Under the pieces are notes generated by a model. The model was not told the DNA's origin. It made no database searches and worked only from the letters and a program-made list of their open reading frames with translations. 64,000 bases of DNA. Source: Serratia quinivorans (GTDB lineage Bacteria > Pseudomonadota > Gammaproteobacteria > Enterobacterales > Enterobacteriaceae). The position numbers and the translations under genes are program-made. Numbering within the stretch: the stretch's first letter is position 1; each line of letters starts with the position of its first letter. The stretch is taken from assembly GCA_900457075.1 (NCBI GenBank), contig UGYN01000002.1, forward strand, positions 1,240,001-1,304,000. The letters run 5' to 3'. This document shows positions 47,880 through 58,047 of this stretch, piece after piece.

Positions 47880-50336
47880 ATGATGGTTCTTAGTATTGTT
47901 GTTTTGCTGGCACTCATTGGTGTGGTGTTTTATCACCGAGTGAACCTCACCCTCAGTAGCCTTATTCTTCTGGCGTACACCGCCGCCATGGGCGCTATCG
48001 GCCTGTGGAGCTTCTGGATGCTGCTGCCGCTGGCGATTATCCTGCTGCCGTTGAACGTCACCTCATTGCGCCGTTCAATGCTGTCCGCCCCGGCGCTGCG
48101 CGCATTCCGCAAGGTGATGCCGCCAATGTCCACCACCGAAAAGGAAGCGATCGAAGCCGGGACCACCTGGTGGGAAGGCGATCTGTTCCGCGGTGCGCCG
48201 GACTGGAACAAGCTGCATAACTACCCGAAACCGCAGTTGACCGCCGAAGAGCAAGCGTTCATCGACGGGCCGGTGGAAGAAGCCTGCCGCATGGCCAACG
48301 ACTTCCAAATCACCCACGAGCTGGCCGATTTACCGCCGGAACTGTGGGCATACCTGAAAGAACACCGCTTCTTCGCGATGATCATCAAGAAAGAATACGG
48401 CGGCCTGGACTTCTCTCCTTATGCTCAGGCGCGCGTGCTGCAAAAACTGTCCGGTGTTTCCGGTATTCTGGCCATCACCGTCGGCGTGCCAAACTCCCTC
48501 GGCCCCGGTGAACTGCTGCAGCATTACGGTACTGACGAACAGAAAAACCATTACCTGCCAGGCCTGGCGCGCGGCGACGAGATCCCTTGTTTCGCCCTGA
48601 CCAGCCCGGAAGCCGGTTCCGATGCCGGTGCCATTCCGGACGTCGGCACCGTCTGCATGGGTGAATGGCAAGGCGAACAGGTACTGGGCATGCGCCTGAC
48701 CTGGAACAAACGCTATATCACGCTGGCACCGGTTGCGACCGTGCTGGGCCTGGCGTTCAAACTGTATGACCCGAATCACTTGCTGGGCGATAACGAATCA
48801 CCGGGCATCACCTGTGCGCTGATCCCAACCAGCACCCCAGGTGTTGAAATCGGTAACCGCCACTTCCCGCTGAACGTGCCGTTCCAAAACGGCCCAACTC
48901 GCGGTAATGACGTGTTCGTCCCTATTGATTACATCATCGGCGGGCCAAAAATGGCCGGTCAGGGCTGGCGTATGCTGGTTGAGTGCCTGTCGGTAGGCCG
49001 TGGCATCACCCTGCCTTCCAACTCGACCGGTAGCGTGAAGTCCATGGCGCTGGCGATTGGGGCATACGCCCATATCCGCCGTCAGTTCAAGCTCTCAATC
49101 GGCAAGATGGAAGGTATCGAAGAACCACTGGCGCGTATCGCCGGTAACACCTACGTGATGGATGCCGCGGCTACGCTTATCACCAGCGGCCTGATGCTGG
49201 GCGAGAAACCGGCCGTGCTGTCGGCCATCGTGAAATACCACTGTACCCATCGCGGCCAGCAGGCAATCATTGATGCAATGGATATCGCCGGCGGTAAAGG
49301 CATCATGCTGGGTAAATCCAACTTCCTGGCCCGAGCCTATCAAGGCGCGCCTATCGCCATTACGGTAGAAGGCGCCAATATCCTGACTCGTACCATGATG
49401 ATCTTCGGTCAGGGGGCTATCCGCTGCCATCCTTACGTGCTGGACGAAATGGCTGCAGCGCAGAAGAACGACCTGAACGCCTATGACAAATTGCTGTTCG
49501 GTCATCTGGGCCACGTTGGCAGCAACAAGGTGCGCAGCTTCTGGCTGGGCCTGACTAACGGTCGCACCAGCAGCACACCAACCAAAGACGCGACTCGTCG
49601 TTATTACCAACAGTTGAACCGCCTGAGCGCTAACCTGGCGCTGTTGTCAGACGTTTCCATGGGCGTGCTGGGCGGCAGTTTGAAGCGCCGTGAGCGTATC
49701 TCCGCCCGTCTGGGGGATATCCTCAGCCAAATGTATCTGGCTTCTGCGGCACTGAAACGTTTTGAAGATGAAGGCCGTCAGAAAGAAGATTTGCCGCTGG
49801 TACATTGGGCCGTACAGGACAGTCTGCATCAGGCAGAACAGGCACTGGATGACCTGCTGCGCAACTTCCCGAACCGCTTTATCGCCGGAGTGATGCGCCT
49901 GGTCGTCTTCCCGTTAGGCCGTGTCCATACTGCACCGTCTGACCGTCTGGATCACCAATTGGCCAAGATCATCCAACAGCCGTCTGCCACCCGTAGCCGT
50001 CTGGGCCGTGGCCAGTATCTGACACCCAGCGAGCACAACCCGGTTGGCCTGCTGGAAGCCGCACTGGCTGACGTGATCGCCGCCGAACCGATTCACGACC
50101 GTCTGTGCAAGGCGGCCGGCAAGAACCTGCCGTTCACCCGACTGGATCGTCTGGCACAACGTGCATTGGAAGAAGGCAAGATCAGCGCCGATGAGGCGAA
50201 GATCCTGGTGAAAGCCGAGGAGAGCCGTCTGCGTTCCATCAACGTGGATGACTTCGAGCCGGATGCGCTGGCGGCCAGTAAGCCGGAAAAGCCGCTCAAG
50301 CAGGATAAGCGCCTGAAACACACCGAAGCCGCGTAA
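47880..50336 (+). CDS. fadE: Acyl-CoA dehydrogenase FadE
   Basis: An 818-residue membrane-linked flavoprotein of fatty-acid beta-oxidation; it makes the trans-2-enoyl-CoA. The ATG at 47880 is chosen because GGAG sits at a good distance; an in-frame ATG 12 bases upstream would overlap it. Two N-terminal hydrophobic segments ([17 protein letters not shown], and [15 protein letters not shown] onward) precede the dehydrogenase domain ([48 protein letters not shown]). The C-terminal part is unique to FadE. Confidence 0.97.
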   Translation: MMVLSIVVLLALIGVVFYHRVNLTLSSLILLAYTAAMGAIGLWSFWMLLPLAIILLPLNVTSLRRSMLSAPALRAFRKVMPPMSTTEKEAIEAGTTWWEGDLFRGAPDWNKLHNYPKPQLTAEEQAFIDGPVEEACRMANDFQITHELADLPPELWAYLKEHRFFAMIIKKEYGGLDFSPYAQARVLQKLSGVSGILAITVGVPNSLGPGELLQHYGTDEQKNHYLPGLARGDEIPCFALTSPEAGSDAGAIPDVGTVCMGEWQGEQVLGMRLTWNKRYITLAPVATVLGLAFKLYDPNHLLGDNESPGITCALIPTSTPGVEIGNRHFPLNVPFQNGPTRGNDVFVPIDYIIGGPKMAGQGWRMLVECLSVGRGITLPSNSTGSVKSMALAIGAYAHIRRQFKLSIGKMEGIEEPLARIAGNTYVMDAAATLITSGLMLGEKPAVLSAIVKYHCTHRGQQAIIDAMDIAGGKGIMLGKSNFLARAYQGAPIAITVEGANILTRTMMIFGQGAIRCHPYVLDEMAAAQKNDLNAYDKLLFGHLGHVGSNKVRSFWLGLTNGRTSSTPTKDATRRYYQQLNRLSANLALLSDVSMGVLGGSLKRRERISARLGDILSQMYLASAALKRFEDEGRQKEDLPLVHWAVQDSLHQAEQALDDLLRNFPNRFIAGVMRLVVFPLGRVHTAPSDRLDHQLAKIIQQPSATRSRLGRGQYLTPSEHNPVGLLEAALADVIAAEPIHDRLCKAAGKNLPFTRLDRLAQRALEEGKISADEAKILVKAEESRLRSINVDDFEPDALAASKPEKPLKQDKRLKHTEAA

Positions 50337-50357
50337 CTGCAAAAAACTGACTTACCC

Positions 50358-50384
50358 AGGGGCGATAATCATCGCCCCTTTTCT
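50358..50384 (+). terminator. Terminator after fadE
   Basis: Stem AGGGGCGAT / ATCGCCCCTT with an AATC loop, followed by a TTTT run; a strong Rho-independent terminator. Confidence 0.85.
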
Positions 50385-50466
50385 ATTTCTGCTTAAAAAT
50401 GCGCAGCGCTTCGCAACCTTACCAGAACGGCTAATTTAACCCCGGGGATATTCGGATAGACTGCGG

Positions 50467-50571
50467 ATGGGTGCTCTGGATCTTTCTGTCCGGAGCCTTG
50501 TATTGGTAACGGATAGAAAGAGAAAGGCCCCGAGTCGATGTAATCAACCCGAGGCCACTCTGAACGCTTAG
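50467..50571 (+). CDS. Possible mok-type leader ORF of the hok-like locus
   Basis: A 34-codon frame from ATG 50467, containing VTDRKRK, which resembles the leader peptides (mok) of hok/sok loci. It stops 53 bases before the toxin start instead of overlapping it, so coupling would differ from plasmid R1. The stem AGGCCCCGAGT / ACCCGAGGCC (50525-50554) inside it is typical of hok mRNA leaders and could be the antisense RNA target. Confidence 0.35.
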   Translation: MGALDLSVRSLVLVTDRKRKAPSRCNQPEATLNA

Positions 50572-50624
50572 CAACGTCAGGTTAGCCTCTTCCCCGCCGT
50601 AAGGCAAGGATAAGGAGGTCAAAA

Positions 50625-50777
50625 ATGCAGCAAGAACGGGTCGTTCTGAGGCTGATGATTATCTGTATCACGCTGATAGCGCTGATGTGGATCACCCGTG
50701 GTTCACTATGTGAACTGCGCATCACACTGGGAGACACGGAGGTAGCCGCCATTTTGGCTTACGAAACCGAAGGGTAA
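50625..50777 (+). CDS. Hok/Gef-family type I toxin
   Basis: A 50-residue membrane peptide that fits the Hok/Gef family: one N-terminal transmembrane helix (LMIICITLIALMWIT), the RGSLCELRI motif (family: RDSLCEL.I) and the tail TEVAAILAYE (family: ELAAFLACK.). A strong AAGGAGG ribosome site precedes it. Such toxins depolarise the inner membrane; their translation is blocked by a short antisense RNA. The family ends in a Cys region that is Tyr here. A sok-like RNA was not mapped but the leader carries the usual paired segments. It is a chromosomal copy between fadE and mtnK. Confidence 0.82.
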   Translation: MQQERVVLRLMIICITLIALMWITRGSLCELRITLGDTEVAAILAYETEG

Positions 50778-50788
50778 GGCAACCCAAC

Positions 50789-50806
50789 GGCGGGGTTCGC
50801 CCCGCC
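50789..50806. terminator. Bidirectional terminator hok-like/mtnK
   Basis: Stem GGCGGGG / CCCCGCC with a stable TTCG tetraloop between two convergent genes. Confidence 0.75.
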
Positions 50807-50862
50807 TGTTGGTTGTTGGCGACGGATCCATGAGCACCCTTTTTTCACGGTATCCAGGAGAT

Positions 50863-52062
50863 TTAACCGTTCTGGTGAATACGCGCCAACAACGCATCGA
50901 TATGCTCAATCTGCGGCGCATTCACAATCAACGCTCGACCCAACACCAAAGCGTTGCGCTGACATTCGGCACGCATCTCGGTGTCACCGATGCTGTCCAA
51001 ATCGGCAACGTGCGCCAGACCGATAGTACGGCGGATCAACTCACTGCCGCAGTAGCCGACGGCATCTGTCCACACCTGCTGCAGGAACTGTTCGGCATAA
51101 CCCGGCACCGCCAGTGCCGCTTCGCGGGTCTGTTGGTGGCACAATGCCAGGAAGCGATCGGCGAAAATCAACCACAGCTCGCGCACATCCTGTAGACGTT
51201 GTTCACGCCCGGCAGCGGCGTCGCGCGGCCCGAACAGGCCCGGTAGACCGCAGTAATTCAATAACAGATTACCCAGCGCGGTACCGACGTCAAAACCGAT
51301 CGGGCCATAGAAGCCGAACTCGGCGTCTATCGCCTTCAGCTTGCCTTCTGCAACAAAAATCGAACCACTGTGAATATCCCCGTGCAACAGCGCTTCCGCC
51401 TTGCTCAGGAAACGATGCTTTAGCCCGGCGACCGCCAGCCTGAGTGCCGCATCGTTACGCAGTTCAAGCACCTGCGGCAACAGCGCCGGATCAAACTGAT
51501 TACGCTCATGATCGATATAGGGATCGGTAAAGAACAGATCTTCGGTGATCTGGCACAGTTCGGGGTTGCTAAAGCGACTAACTTCCGCCTTTTTCTCCTG
51601 CGCCGTCTGATAAAAGTCGGAAGTATGGAACAGGGTTTGCGCCAAATACTCCGCCAGTTGCCCGGCCGCCAGGGGGTAATAGTGGCCCTTGACCAATTCG
51701 CTGCGCCAGATGTGATGATCTGAAAGATCTTCCTGCACCATCACCGCCAATTCGGCATCGTGATGGAGTACCTTTACCGTATGCCTTGGGCAAAAACCGC
51801 CGTGAATCAACAGGGTTTCCGCTTCAATGCGCGCCCGATCAAGCGTTAGCGGCCAGGATTCGCCCACACAACGTACATACGGCAGCGCCTGTTTGACGAT
51901 CACCCGGCTAACACCGTCACGATCGCGGATCTTGAACACCAGGTTCAGATTGCCGTCACCAATCTCGTCAGCGCTTACCAACGCCTGTGGATCGGCTAAC
52001 TGCCCGTATTGACGAGCATATTCAACGGCATCAGCAGCAGTAAACGTACGATAATGTGACAT
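50863..52062 (-). CDS. mtnK: Methylthioribose kinase MtnK
   Basis: A 399-residue enzyme of the methionine salvage pathway; it phosphorylates 5-methylthioribose with ATP. The ATG at 52062 is preceded by AAAGGG; a TTG two codons earlier is possible. The APH-fold residues are seen in [15 protein letters not shown] (catalytic loop) and [18 protein letters not shown] (metal-binding). It is divergent from mtnA with MetJ boxes between. Confidence 0.95.
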   Translation of the reverse strand: MSHYRTFTAADAVEYARQYGQLADPQALVSADEIGDGNLNLVFKIRDRDGVSRVIVKQALPYVRCVGESWPLTLDRARIEAETLLIHGGFCPRHTVKVLHHDAELAVMVQEDLSDHHIWRSELVKGHYYPLAAGQLAEYLAQTLFHTSDFYQTAQEKKAEVSRFSNPELCQITEDLFFTDPYIDHERNQFDPALLPQVLELRNDAALRLAVAGLKHRFLSKAEALLHGDIHSGSIFVAEGKLKAIDAEFGFYGPIGFDVGTALGNLLLNYCGLPGLFGPRDAAAGREQRLQDVRELWLIFADRFLALCHQQTREAALAVPGYAEQFLQQVWTDAVGYCGSELIRRTIGLAHVADLDSIGDTEMRAECQRNALVLGRALIVNAPQIEHIDALLARIHQNG

Positions 52063-52109
52063 CCCCAACCCTTTTAATCTTTCTCACTGACCCAGCGATT
52101 ATATTTTTT

Positions 52110-52149
52110 AGACGTAAAAGCATTTGGACGTCTATACATCCGGAAGTCA
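52110..52149. promoter_or_regulatory. MetJ box array between mtnK and mtnA
   Basis: Five tandem 8-base units (AGACGTAA, AAGCATTT, GGACGTCT, ATACATCC, GGAAGTCA) match the met-box consensus AGACGTCT to differing degree; the first and third are best. MetJ with S-adenosylmethionine should repress both divergent genes. Confidence 0.8.
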
Positions 52150-52205
52150 TGTTGGCAGAATAGCTTTCCAGATGCAATAACTACGCAACAAGGAATTAAC
52201 CGCCG

Positions 52206-53234
52206 ATGCAAGCGCTTAACACCACCAGTTTGACCTTGAGTGACAACCGACTTTTGATCCTCGATCAGCAGGCTTTACCGCAGGAAAAACAGTGGCGCAG
52301 CTGCGACAGCGTGGAAGAACTGGTCGATCATATCCTTACCCTGCGAGTTCGGGGGGCACCGCTTATCGGCCTGTCCGCCAGTCTGTTGTTGGCCTTGCTG
52401 GCAGAGCGCGGCGTGCCGCGCAAAGAACTGGAACAGGCACTAATCACTCTGCGTGCCTCGCGGCCGACGGCAGTCAACCTGATGAATAATCTGGATCGCA
52501 TGAAGCTGGCATTGGCACAGCCGCAATGGGTACCTGCGATGGTGGAAGAAGCGCAGCGGTTGGTGGAGGAAGACCGAAAATTGTGCGATCGCATTGCCGA
52601 TCACGGTGCCGAACTGGTGAAACCCGGCAGCCGTCTGCTGACCCACTGCAATACCGGGGGCCTGGCTACCGCCGGTATCGGTACCGCTATTGGCGTACTG
52701 TTGCGTGCTCATCAGCAGGGCAAAGTACAGCAAGTGTGGGTCGATGAAACGCGTCCGCTATTGCAGGGCGGCCGGCTGACCGCCTGGGAGCTGGGTGAAC
52801 TGGGTATCCCCTACCGGTTGATTTGTGACTCCATGGCGGCCAGTCTGATGGCGCAGGGCCAGGTAGACGCCGTATGGGTGGGGGCCGATCGCATCGCTGC
52901 CAACGGTGACGTCGCCAACAAGATTGGCACCTATAGCCTGGCGGTACTGGCGCACTATCACCACATTCCATTCTACGTCGCCGCACCGCACACCACTCAC
53001 GATCCGCATTGCCCGAACGGGGCTGCGATCCCGATTGAACAACGGGCCGCAGTTGAAGTGACCGGTGTCACCGGCAGCTTTGGCTCATGTCAGTGGGCAC
53101 CTGTCGATGCCCCGGTTTATAACCCGGCGTTTGACGTGACACCGGCGGCATTGATTAGCGGTTGGGTCTTCGACAGCGGCGTGATCACGCCACAGCAGGT
53201 CAGTGAAGGGATTTTTCAGCGGGCGTTAGGTTAA
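52206..53234 (+). CDS. mtnA: Methylthioribose-1-phosphate isomerase MtnA
   Basis: A 342-residue isomerase giving methylthioribulose-1-phosphate. Motifs: [27 protein letters not shown] (catalytic Cys), [38 protein letters not shown] with the catalytic Asp, and YVAAPHTT. The reading frame is complete and of normal length. Confidence 0.96.
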   Translation: MQALNTTSLTLSDNRLLILDQQALPQEKQWRSCDSVEELVDHILTLRVRGAPLIGLSASLLLALLAERGVPRKELEQALITLRASRPTAVNLMNNLDRMKLALAQPQWVPAMVEEAQRLVEEDRKLCDRIADHGAELVKPGSRLLTHCNTGGLATAGIGTAIGVLLRAHQQGKVQQVWVDETRPLLQGGRLTAWELGELGIPYRLICDSMAASLMAQGQVDAVWVGADRIAANGDVANKIGTYSLAVLAHYHHIPFYVAAPHTTHDPHCPNGAAIPIEQRAAVEVTGVTGSFGSCQWAPVDAPVYNPAFDVTPAALISGWVFDSGVITPQQVSEGIFQRALG

Positions 53235-53251
53235 CGTCCGCGTTATAGCGC

Positions 53252-53794
53252 TCAGTCGAGACGCGGGTAGGCATCGGCGATGTTATCGCCGGTGAAATGC
53301 GCCACCCAGCCTTCCGGGTTATCGAACACGCGGATCGCAGTGAAATTCGGTGCTGAGCCCATATCGAACCAATGGCGGGTATTGGCCGGCACCGAGATCA
53401 GATCGTTCTTCTCACACAAGATCTGGAAGATCTTGCCATCCAGATGCAGGCAGAACAGCCCGGCCCCCTCGACAAAGAAACGCACTTCATCTTCACCGTG
53501 GGTATGCTCGGACAAAAATTTGCTGCGCAACACTTCGCGCTGGGCATTATCCGGACGCATGCTGATCACATCCCAACTCTGGTAGCCCTTCTCCGCCACC
53601 AGCCGGTCGATCTGATGCTGATAGGCGGCGATCACGACGGCCGGATCCGGGTTTTCACCCAGTTCACGATCCGCCTGCCAGCGTTCAAAACGTACGCCAA
53701 TCTGTGCCAGTTGCTGCCCAATGGCCTGCGCGTCACGGCTCTGCCACAGCGGCTGCTGCGGCTCTTGATCGCTGAAAATGGTCAATCCACTCAT
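53252..53794 (-). CDS. mtnD: Acireductone dioxygenase MtnD
   Basis: A 180-residue cupin metalloenzyme. The Fe(II) or Ni(II) form decides the product: the Fe form gives the oxo-acid precursor of methionine. The metal-binding His and Glu are in [15 protein letters not shown] and the last His in NTRHWFDMG. It overlaps mtnC by 4 bases. Confidence 0.96.
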   Translation of the reverse strand: MSGLTIFSDQEPQQPLWQSRDAQAIGQQLAQIGVRFERWQADRELGENPDPAVVIAAYQHQIDRLVAEKGYQSWDVISMRPDNAQREVLRSKFLSEHTHGEDEVRFFVEGAGLFCLHLDGKIFQILCEKNDLISVPANTRHWFDMGSAPNFTAIRVFDNPEGWVAHFTGDNIADAYPRLD

Positions 53795-54480
53795 GAGGCA
53801 AACTCCCCTAAATCGATTTGATCAAAACGGTTAACCTGCGGATGCTGGCTTTGACTATCGGCTTCATCGCGGATCAGTTGGCAGGTATGCCAACCAGCGG
53901 CACGCGCGGCGTCCAGCTCTTGATGAATGTCGGAAAGAAATAACAGTTCATCAGCTGCAATACCGATTTTACCCGCGATATTAAGGTACGAAGCGGTTTC
54001 ACGCTTGGCACCGACGTGAGTATCGAAATAACCGCTGAACAATGGCTGCAGATCCCCGGCATCGCTGTAGCCGAACAGCAGCTTTTGCGCCTCTACCGAG
54101 CCGGAAGAATAGACGTACAGCTTCAGCCCCTGCTGCTGCCAGACGGCTAACTGCCCGGCCACTTCAGGGTACAAATGTCCGCGAAAATCGCCGTTCTGAT
54201 AACCACTGCGCCAGATGATACCTTGCAGCGCCTTCAGCGCGGTGGATTTGCGGTCTTCGTCCATAAAGCGGTACAGCGCAGCAATCAGTTGCTCAATATC
54301 CGCCTGCGGTTGGTCAAGCTCCTGGCGTAAGGCGGTCAGTGGCGCGGCGACTTCGGCATCTTCAGCGTGAAGACGGAGAAAGGTGGCCAGGCGTTCACGT
54401 GCGTAAGGGAACAGCACCTGATGAACGAAACAGATATCGCTGGTGGTACCTTCAATGTCGGTAACGATGGCGCGGATCAT
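53791..54480 (-). CDS. mtnC: Enolase-phosphatase MtnC
   Basis: A 229-residue HAD-family enzyme that enolises and then dephosphorylates diketomethylthiopentyl-1-phosphate. The start [15 protein letters not shown] has the HAD nucleophile Asp in [15 protein letters not shown] and [13 protein letters not shown] carry the other motifs. The ORF extends upstream into mtnB, but the ATG at 54480, overlapping the mtnB stop, is the natural start. Confidence 0.96.
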   Translation of the reverse strand: MIRAIVTDIEGTTSDICFVHQVLFPYARERLATFLRLHAEDAEVAAPLTALRQELDQPQADIEQLIAALYRFMDEDRKSTALKALQGIIWRSGYQNGDFRGHLYPEVAGQLAVWQQQGLKLYVYSSGSVEAQKLLFGYSDAGDLQPLFSGYFDTHVGAKRETASYLNIAGKIGIAADELLFLSDIHQELDAARAAGWHTCQLIRDEADSQSQHPQVNRFDQIDLGEFAS

Positions 54481-55097
54481 TTGGCCTCCAGTAAACGGCG
54501 TTGCAGTTCGCACTGGAACAGGAATTCCAGCCCTTCAAGATGACGACGAGCTTCCGCGACCTGGCGACCCCAGCAATACAGACCGTGGCCACGCACCAGA
54601 AAACCGTACTGCAACGGTGTAGCTTCGGCATGGGCCGCCACCCGCGCCGCTAATCGCGAGATATCCTGATCGTTATCGAGAATCGGGATCACCACGCTGT
54701 CCAGATGCGTAGTCTGCCCACCGAGTGATTTTTGCATCTCATAGCCCTGCAACACCAGCCCATCGCTGCGTTCAACCCGCGACAGCACGGTCGCATTCAC
54801 CGAATGAGTATGCAGCACCGCGCCAATCTGCGGGTACAAACGGTAAATAAGGGTATGCAGACCGGTTTCCGCAGATGGCGTGCGGCCGCTCGGCACATGG
54901 TTGCTGGCGGTTTCCACCAGCAGGAAGTCAGTTTCAGTCAGGCTGCCCTTATCCTTGCCGGATTCGGTGACCAGACAATGTTGGTCATCGAGACGCAGCG
55001 ACATATTGCCACCGGTCGCCGGGCACCAGCCCTTTTCACCAATCCAGTGACAGGCCGACAATAACGCTTTAAGTTGCTGATTTTCTGTCATTAACAT
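54477..55097 (-). CDS. mtnB: Methylthioribulose-1-phosphate dehydratase MtnB
   Basis: A 206-residue class II aldolase-fold enzyme. Zinc ligands are in LHTHSVNAT and the later [10 protein letters not shown]; the N-terminal part [12 protein letters not shown] is typical. The ATG at 55097 is favoured by ACAGG 8 bases before; an ATG two codons later also fits. It is first in mtnB-mtnC-mtnD. Confidence 0.95.
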   Translation of the reverse strand: MLMTENQQLKALLSACHWIGEKGWCPATGGNMSLRLDDQHCLVTESGKDKGSLTETDFLLVETASNHVPSGRTPSAETGLHTLIYRLYPQIGAVLHTHSVNATVLSRVERSDGLVLQGYEMQKSLGGQTTHLDSVVIPILDNDQDISRLAARVAAHAEATPLQYGFLVRGHGLYCWGRQVAEARRHLEGLEFLFQCELQRRLLEAK

Positions 55098-55169
55098 TTT
55101 TTGACCTGTAGGTTATAAGCAAATGATGTCTAGAATGATTTGATTAAGGGTAAGACTTTTTCTTCATTT

Positions 55170-55185
55170 AGCCATCTAAGCGTCT
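55170..55185. promoter_or_regulatory. MetJ box pair between mtnB and the aminotransferase gene
   Basis: Two adjacent 8-base units, AGCCATCT and AAGCGTCT, resemble met boxes (consensus AGACGTCT). They lie in the divergent promoter region. Confidence 0.6.
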
Positions 55186-55251
55186 TGATTGCCAAATACT
55201 AACATCGTGTTATATTGACGGCAACATAAGCGCCAGGAGTATTAGCCTACG

Positions 55252-56412
55252 ATGAGCACTTCAGCACTGATCCCCGAAAGTAAACTACCCGCGCTGGGCA
55301 CCACCATTTTCACCCAGATGAGTGCGCTGGCGGCGCAGCATCAGGCAATCAACCTGTCGCAGGGCTTCCCCGATTTCGATGGCCCGGACTACCTGAAAGA
55401 ACGTCTGGCCTGGCATGTCAGCCAGGGGGCGAACCAATATGCTCCGATGACCGGCGTTGCCCCACTGCGCGAAGCCATCGCCGAGAAAACCGCGGCTCTG
55501 TACGGCTGGCTACCGGACGCCACTAACGAAGTCACCATCACGGCGGGTGCCACTGAGGCACTGTTCGCCGCCATCAGCGCCCTGGTGCGCCCCGGTGATG
55601 AAGTTGTCTGTTTTGATCCCAGCTACGACAGCTATGCGCCGGCGGTGACCTTATCCGGTGGCACGCTAAAACGCATTGCGCTGCAGCCCCCGGCGTTCAG
55701 CGTCGACTGGCAACAGTTCGGCGAGTTGCTGTCACCACGCACCCGACTGGTGATCCTCAATACGCCGCACAATCCTTCTGCTACTGCCTGGCAGGCGGAA
55801 GATATGCAGCAACTGTGGCACGCCATTAGCGATCGCGAAATCTACGTGCTGAGTGATGAAGTCTACGAACACATTTGTTTCGCCAGGGGCGGCCACACCA
55901 GCGTCCTGGCTCACCCGCAGCTGCGCCAGCGCGCCATCGCGGTGTCCTCTTTCGGCAAGACCTTTCACATGACCGGCTGGAAAGTGGGTTACTGCGTGGC
56001 CCCGGCAGCGCTGAGCGCGGAAGTGCGCAAGGTGCATCAGTACCTGACCTTCTCGGTCAATACCCCGGCCCAGTTGGCGCTGGCGGATATGCTGCGCAGC
56101 GAGCCTGAACACTGGCAACAGCTGTCGGCATTTTACCGCGCCAAGCGCGATCGTTTTGTACAGGCGCTGTCCAGCAGTCGACTGGAAATTTTGCCCTGCG
56201 AAGGTACATACTTCTTACTGGCAGATTACAGCGCCGTTTCCGATTTGGACGACGTGGCGTTCTGCCATTGGTTAACCGAGCACGTAGGCGTGGCGGCGAT
56301 CCCGCTGTCGGTCTTCTGTGCCGATCCTTTCCCCCATAAATTGATCCGGCTGTGCTTCGCTAAACAGGATGCCACGCTGGATGCGGCTGCGGAGCGGTTA
56401 TGTCGACTTTAA
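55252..56412 (+). CDS. ybdL: Methionine/glutamine-type aminotransferase (YbdL-like)
   Basis: A 386-residue class I PLP aminotransferase, close in pattern to E. coli YbdL, which prefers methionine. The PLP Lys is in SSFGKTFHMTGWKVGY; other marks are LSQGFPDFDGP, NTPHNPSA and SDEVYEHI. In methionine salvage it would do the last step, turning 4-methylthio-2-oxobutyrate into methionine, with glutamine as a likely amino donor. The omega-amidase gene overlaps its end by 13 bases, which supports the glutamine transaminase model. Confidence 0.9.
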   Translation: MSTSALIPESKLPALGTTIFTQMSALAAQHQAINLSQGFPDFDGPDYLKERLAWHVSQGANQYAPMTGVAPLREAIAEKTAALYGWLPDATNEVTITAGATEALFAAISALVRPGDEVVCFDPSYDSYAPAVTLSGGTLKRIALQPPAFSVDWQQFGELLSPRTRLVILNTPHNPSATAWQAEDMQQLWHAISDREIYVLSDEVYEHICFARGGHTSVLAHPQLRQRAIAVSSFGKTFHMTGWKVGYCVAPAALSAEVRKVHQYLTFSVNTPAQLALADMLRSEPEHWQQLSAFYRAKRDRFVQALSSSRLEILPCEGTYFLLADYSAVSDLDDVAFCHWLTEHVGVAAIPLSVFCADPFPHKLIRLCFAKQDATLDAAAERLCRL

Positions 56413-57173
56413 AAATTACCCTGTTGCAGCAACCCCTGGTTTGGCGTGATGGCGAAGCCAACCTGCGGCATTTTGATGAGCTGTTGGCGCCATTAAGCGG
56501 CCGCGATTTGATTGTACTGCCGGAGATGTTTACCACCGGTTTTGCCATGGATGCCGGAGAAAGCGCACTGCCGGAACAACAGGTTGTCGACTGGCTGCAC
56601 GGTTGGGCGAGCAAAAGTAACGCTCTGGTCGGCGGCAGCGTGGCGCTGAAAACCGCCGAAGGCGCGGTTAACCGTTTCCTGCTGGTGGAGCCGAACGGCC
56701 GGGTACATGCCTATGATAAGCGCCACCTGTTCCGCATGGCCGGTGAGCACCTGCACTATCAGGCAGGCAAAAAACGTGAAATTTTCGAATGGCGCGGCTG
56801 GCGCATTCTGCCGCAGATCTGCTACGACCTGCGCTTCCCGGTGTGGTCACGCTATCAGCAGGATTACGATCTGGCGCTGTACGTTGCCAACTGGCCGGCC
56901 CCGCGCAGTAAACACTGGCAAACGCTGTTGGCCGCTCGCGCCATCGAGAATCAGGTATATGTGGCCGGTTGTAACCGCGTCGGCGAAGACGGTAACGGCC
57001 TGAACTACAGCGGTGACAGCCTGATCCTCAGCCCGCAGGGGGAAACACTGGCCCAGGTGGAACCCGGTGCCGCCGCACGGCTGGACGCCGAACTGTCGCT
57101 GGAAAATCTGCAAAGCTACCGCAGCGCCTTCCCGGCCTGGCGTGATGCCGACAGCTTCCTGCGCCACGATTAA
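56400..57173 (+). CDS. yafV: Omega-amidase YafV (Nit2-like)
   Basis: A 257-residue nitrilase-superfamily amidase. The Glu-Lys-Cys triad is seen in VLPEMFTTGF (Glu), YDKRHLF (Lys) and LPQICYDLRFPVW (Cys). It hydrolyses alpha-ketoglutaramate, the by-product of glutamine transamination, to 2-oxoglutarate, pulling the preceding aminotransferase forward. It is translationally coupled with that gene. Confidence 0.92.
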   Translation: MSTLKITLLQQPLVWRDGEANLRHFDELLAPLSGRDLIVLPEMFTTGFAMDAGESALPEQQVVDWLHGWASKSNALVGGSVALKTAEGAVNRFLLVEPNGRVHAYDKRHLFRMAGEHLHYQAGKKREIFEWRGWRILPQICYDLRFPVWSRYQQDYDLALYVANWPAPRSKHWQTLLAARAIENQVYVAGCNRVGEDGNGLNYSGDSLILSPQGETLAQVEPGAAARLDAELSLENLQSYRSAFPAWRDADSFLRHD

Positions 57174-57179
57174 TCATTG

Positions 57180-57201
57180 CGGGTGCGGTTCGCTGCACCC
57201 G
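57180..57201. terminator. Bidirectional terminator yafV/uraH
   Basis: Stem CGGGTGC / GCACCCG with an 8-nt loop between convergent genes. Confidence 0.65.
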
Positions 57202-57218
57202 TAACTTCTGACGAGCGT

Positions 57219-57554
57219 CTAACTGCCCCGGTAGGTCGAGTAAGAATATGGGCTGATGAGCAGCGGTAAATGGTAATGCTGCGCCGCATCCCGAATAACG
57301 AAATCGATAATTGCCGTGGCGTACAGCGTTTCACGCAGGTCACGGGTAAAGTAAGCGCCGAGATCGGCAGACAGGCGGTAATGTCCGGCAAGCAGACTGT
57401 CAGAGGTTAGATCACGCGCGCGGCCGTCAGCATCGGTCTGGCTTTCTGCCAGGGTTCGCCATAACCCGTCCTGTTCGTGTTCCAACCACACCCGCACGCC
57501 CGCAGCGGGCTTACCGAGTGAGGTGTCCAGAATATGGGTGCTGATATTACTCAT
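57219..57554 (-). CDS. uraH: 5-hydroxyisourate hydrolase UraH
   Basis: A 111-residue transthyretin-like enzyme; hydrolyses 5-hydroxyisourate to OHCU in urate breakdown. Signature residues: N-terminal STHILDTSLGKPA (His), an Arg in the HYRLSADL region, and the C-terminal tetrapeptide YRGS. It overlaps uraD by 8 bases. No signal peptide is seen. Confidence 0.96.
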   Translation of the reverse strand: MSNISTHILDTSLGKPAAGVRVWLEHEQDGLWRTLAESQTDADGRARDLTSDSLLAGHYRLSADLGAYFTRDLRETLYATAIIDFVIRDAAQHYHLPLLISPYSYSTYRGS

Positions 57555-58047
57555 CGCTCAGTAGCTCCTTAAAACGCAGCATCGTGATTTCACGCAGTTG
57601 CTCCGCCGTTTCCTGCCGTTCCTGTTCCGCACTGTTATTCAATCGCCGTTGCAACTCGCGCAGAATGCTCTGGCCGTCGCGACCGGCGGCACGGATCAAA
57701 AATACCTGACCAAATTGCTGTTCATAGCGTTGATTGCCGACCCGCAGCGCTTCGCTCAGCTCTGCATCCTGCGCATTGACCGCCGCTTGTTCACGCTGCG
57801 AAAACCGCGCCTCTTGCCCCTGGCCTTTGGCACCTTCGCCGATACGCGGGTGCTGGGCCAGTGCCTGGCTGACCTCTTCCGGTTGCCAACGCAACGCCGC
57901 TTGCCAGGCCACCGCCAGCGCGGCATCAACACTGCTGAATGGCCGCGCTACCACCACCGCCGCAATCCAGGCCGCAATATCCACGCAGGACCGTAGTAAC
58001 AGCTCCGCTTGCGCCTCCGGTAACTGATTAAATCGCTGCAGACTCAT
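57547..58047 (-). CDS. uraD: OHCU decarboxylase UraD
   Basis: A 166-residue enzyme; decarboxylates OHCU to S-allantoin. The start MSLQRFNQLPEAQAE at 58047 overlaps the previous stop (TGATG). The motif AQHPRIGEGAKGQ holds the catalytic His and the Glu/Arg residues follow (FIRAAGRDGQSIL). It is part of uraH-uraD-hpxK-hpxJ. Confidence 0.94.
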   Translation of the reverse strand: MSLQRFNQLPEAQAELLLRSCVDIAAWIAAVVVARPFSSVDAALAVAWQAALRWQPEEVSQALAQHPRIGEGAKGQGQEARFSQREQAAVNAQDAELSEALRVGNQRYEQQFGQVFLIRAAGRDGQSILRELQRRLNNSAEQERQETAEQLREITMLRFKELLSDE

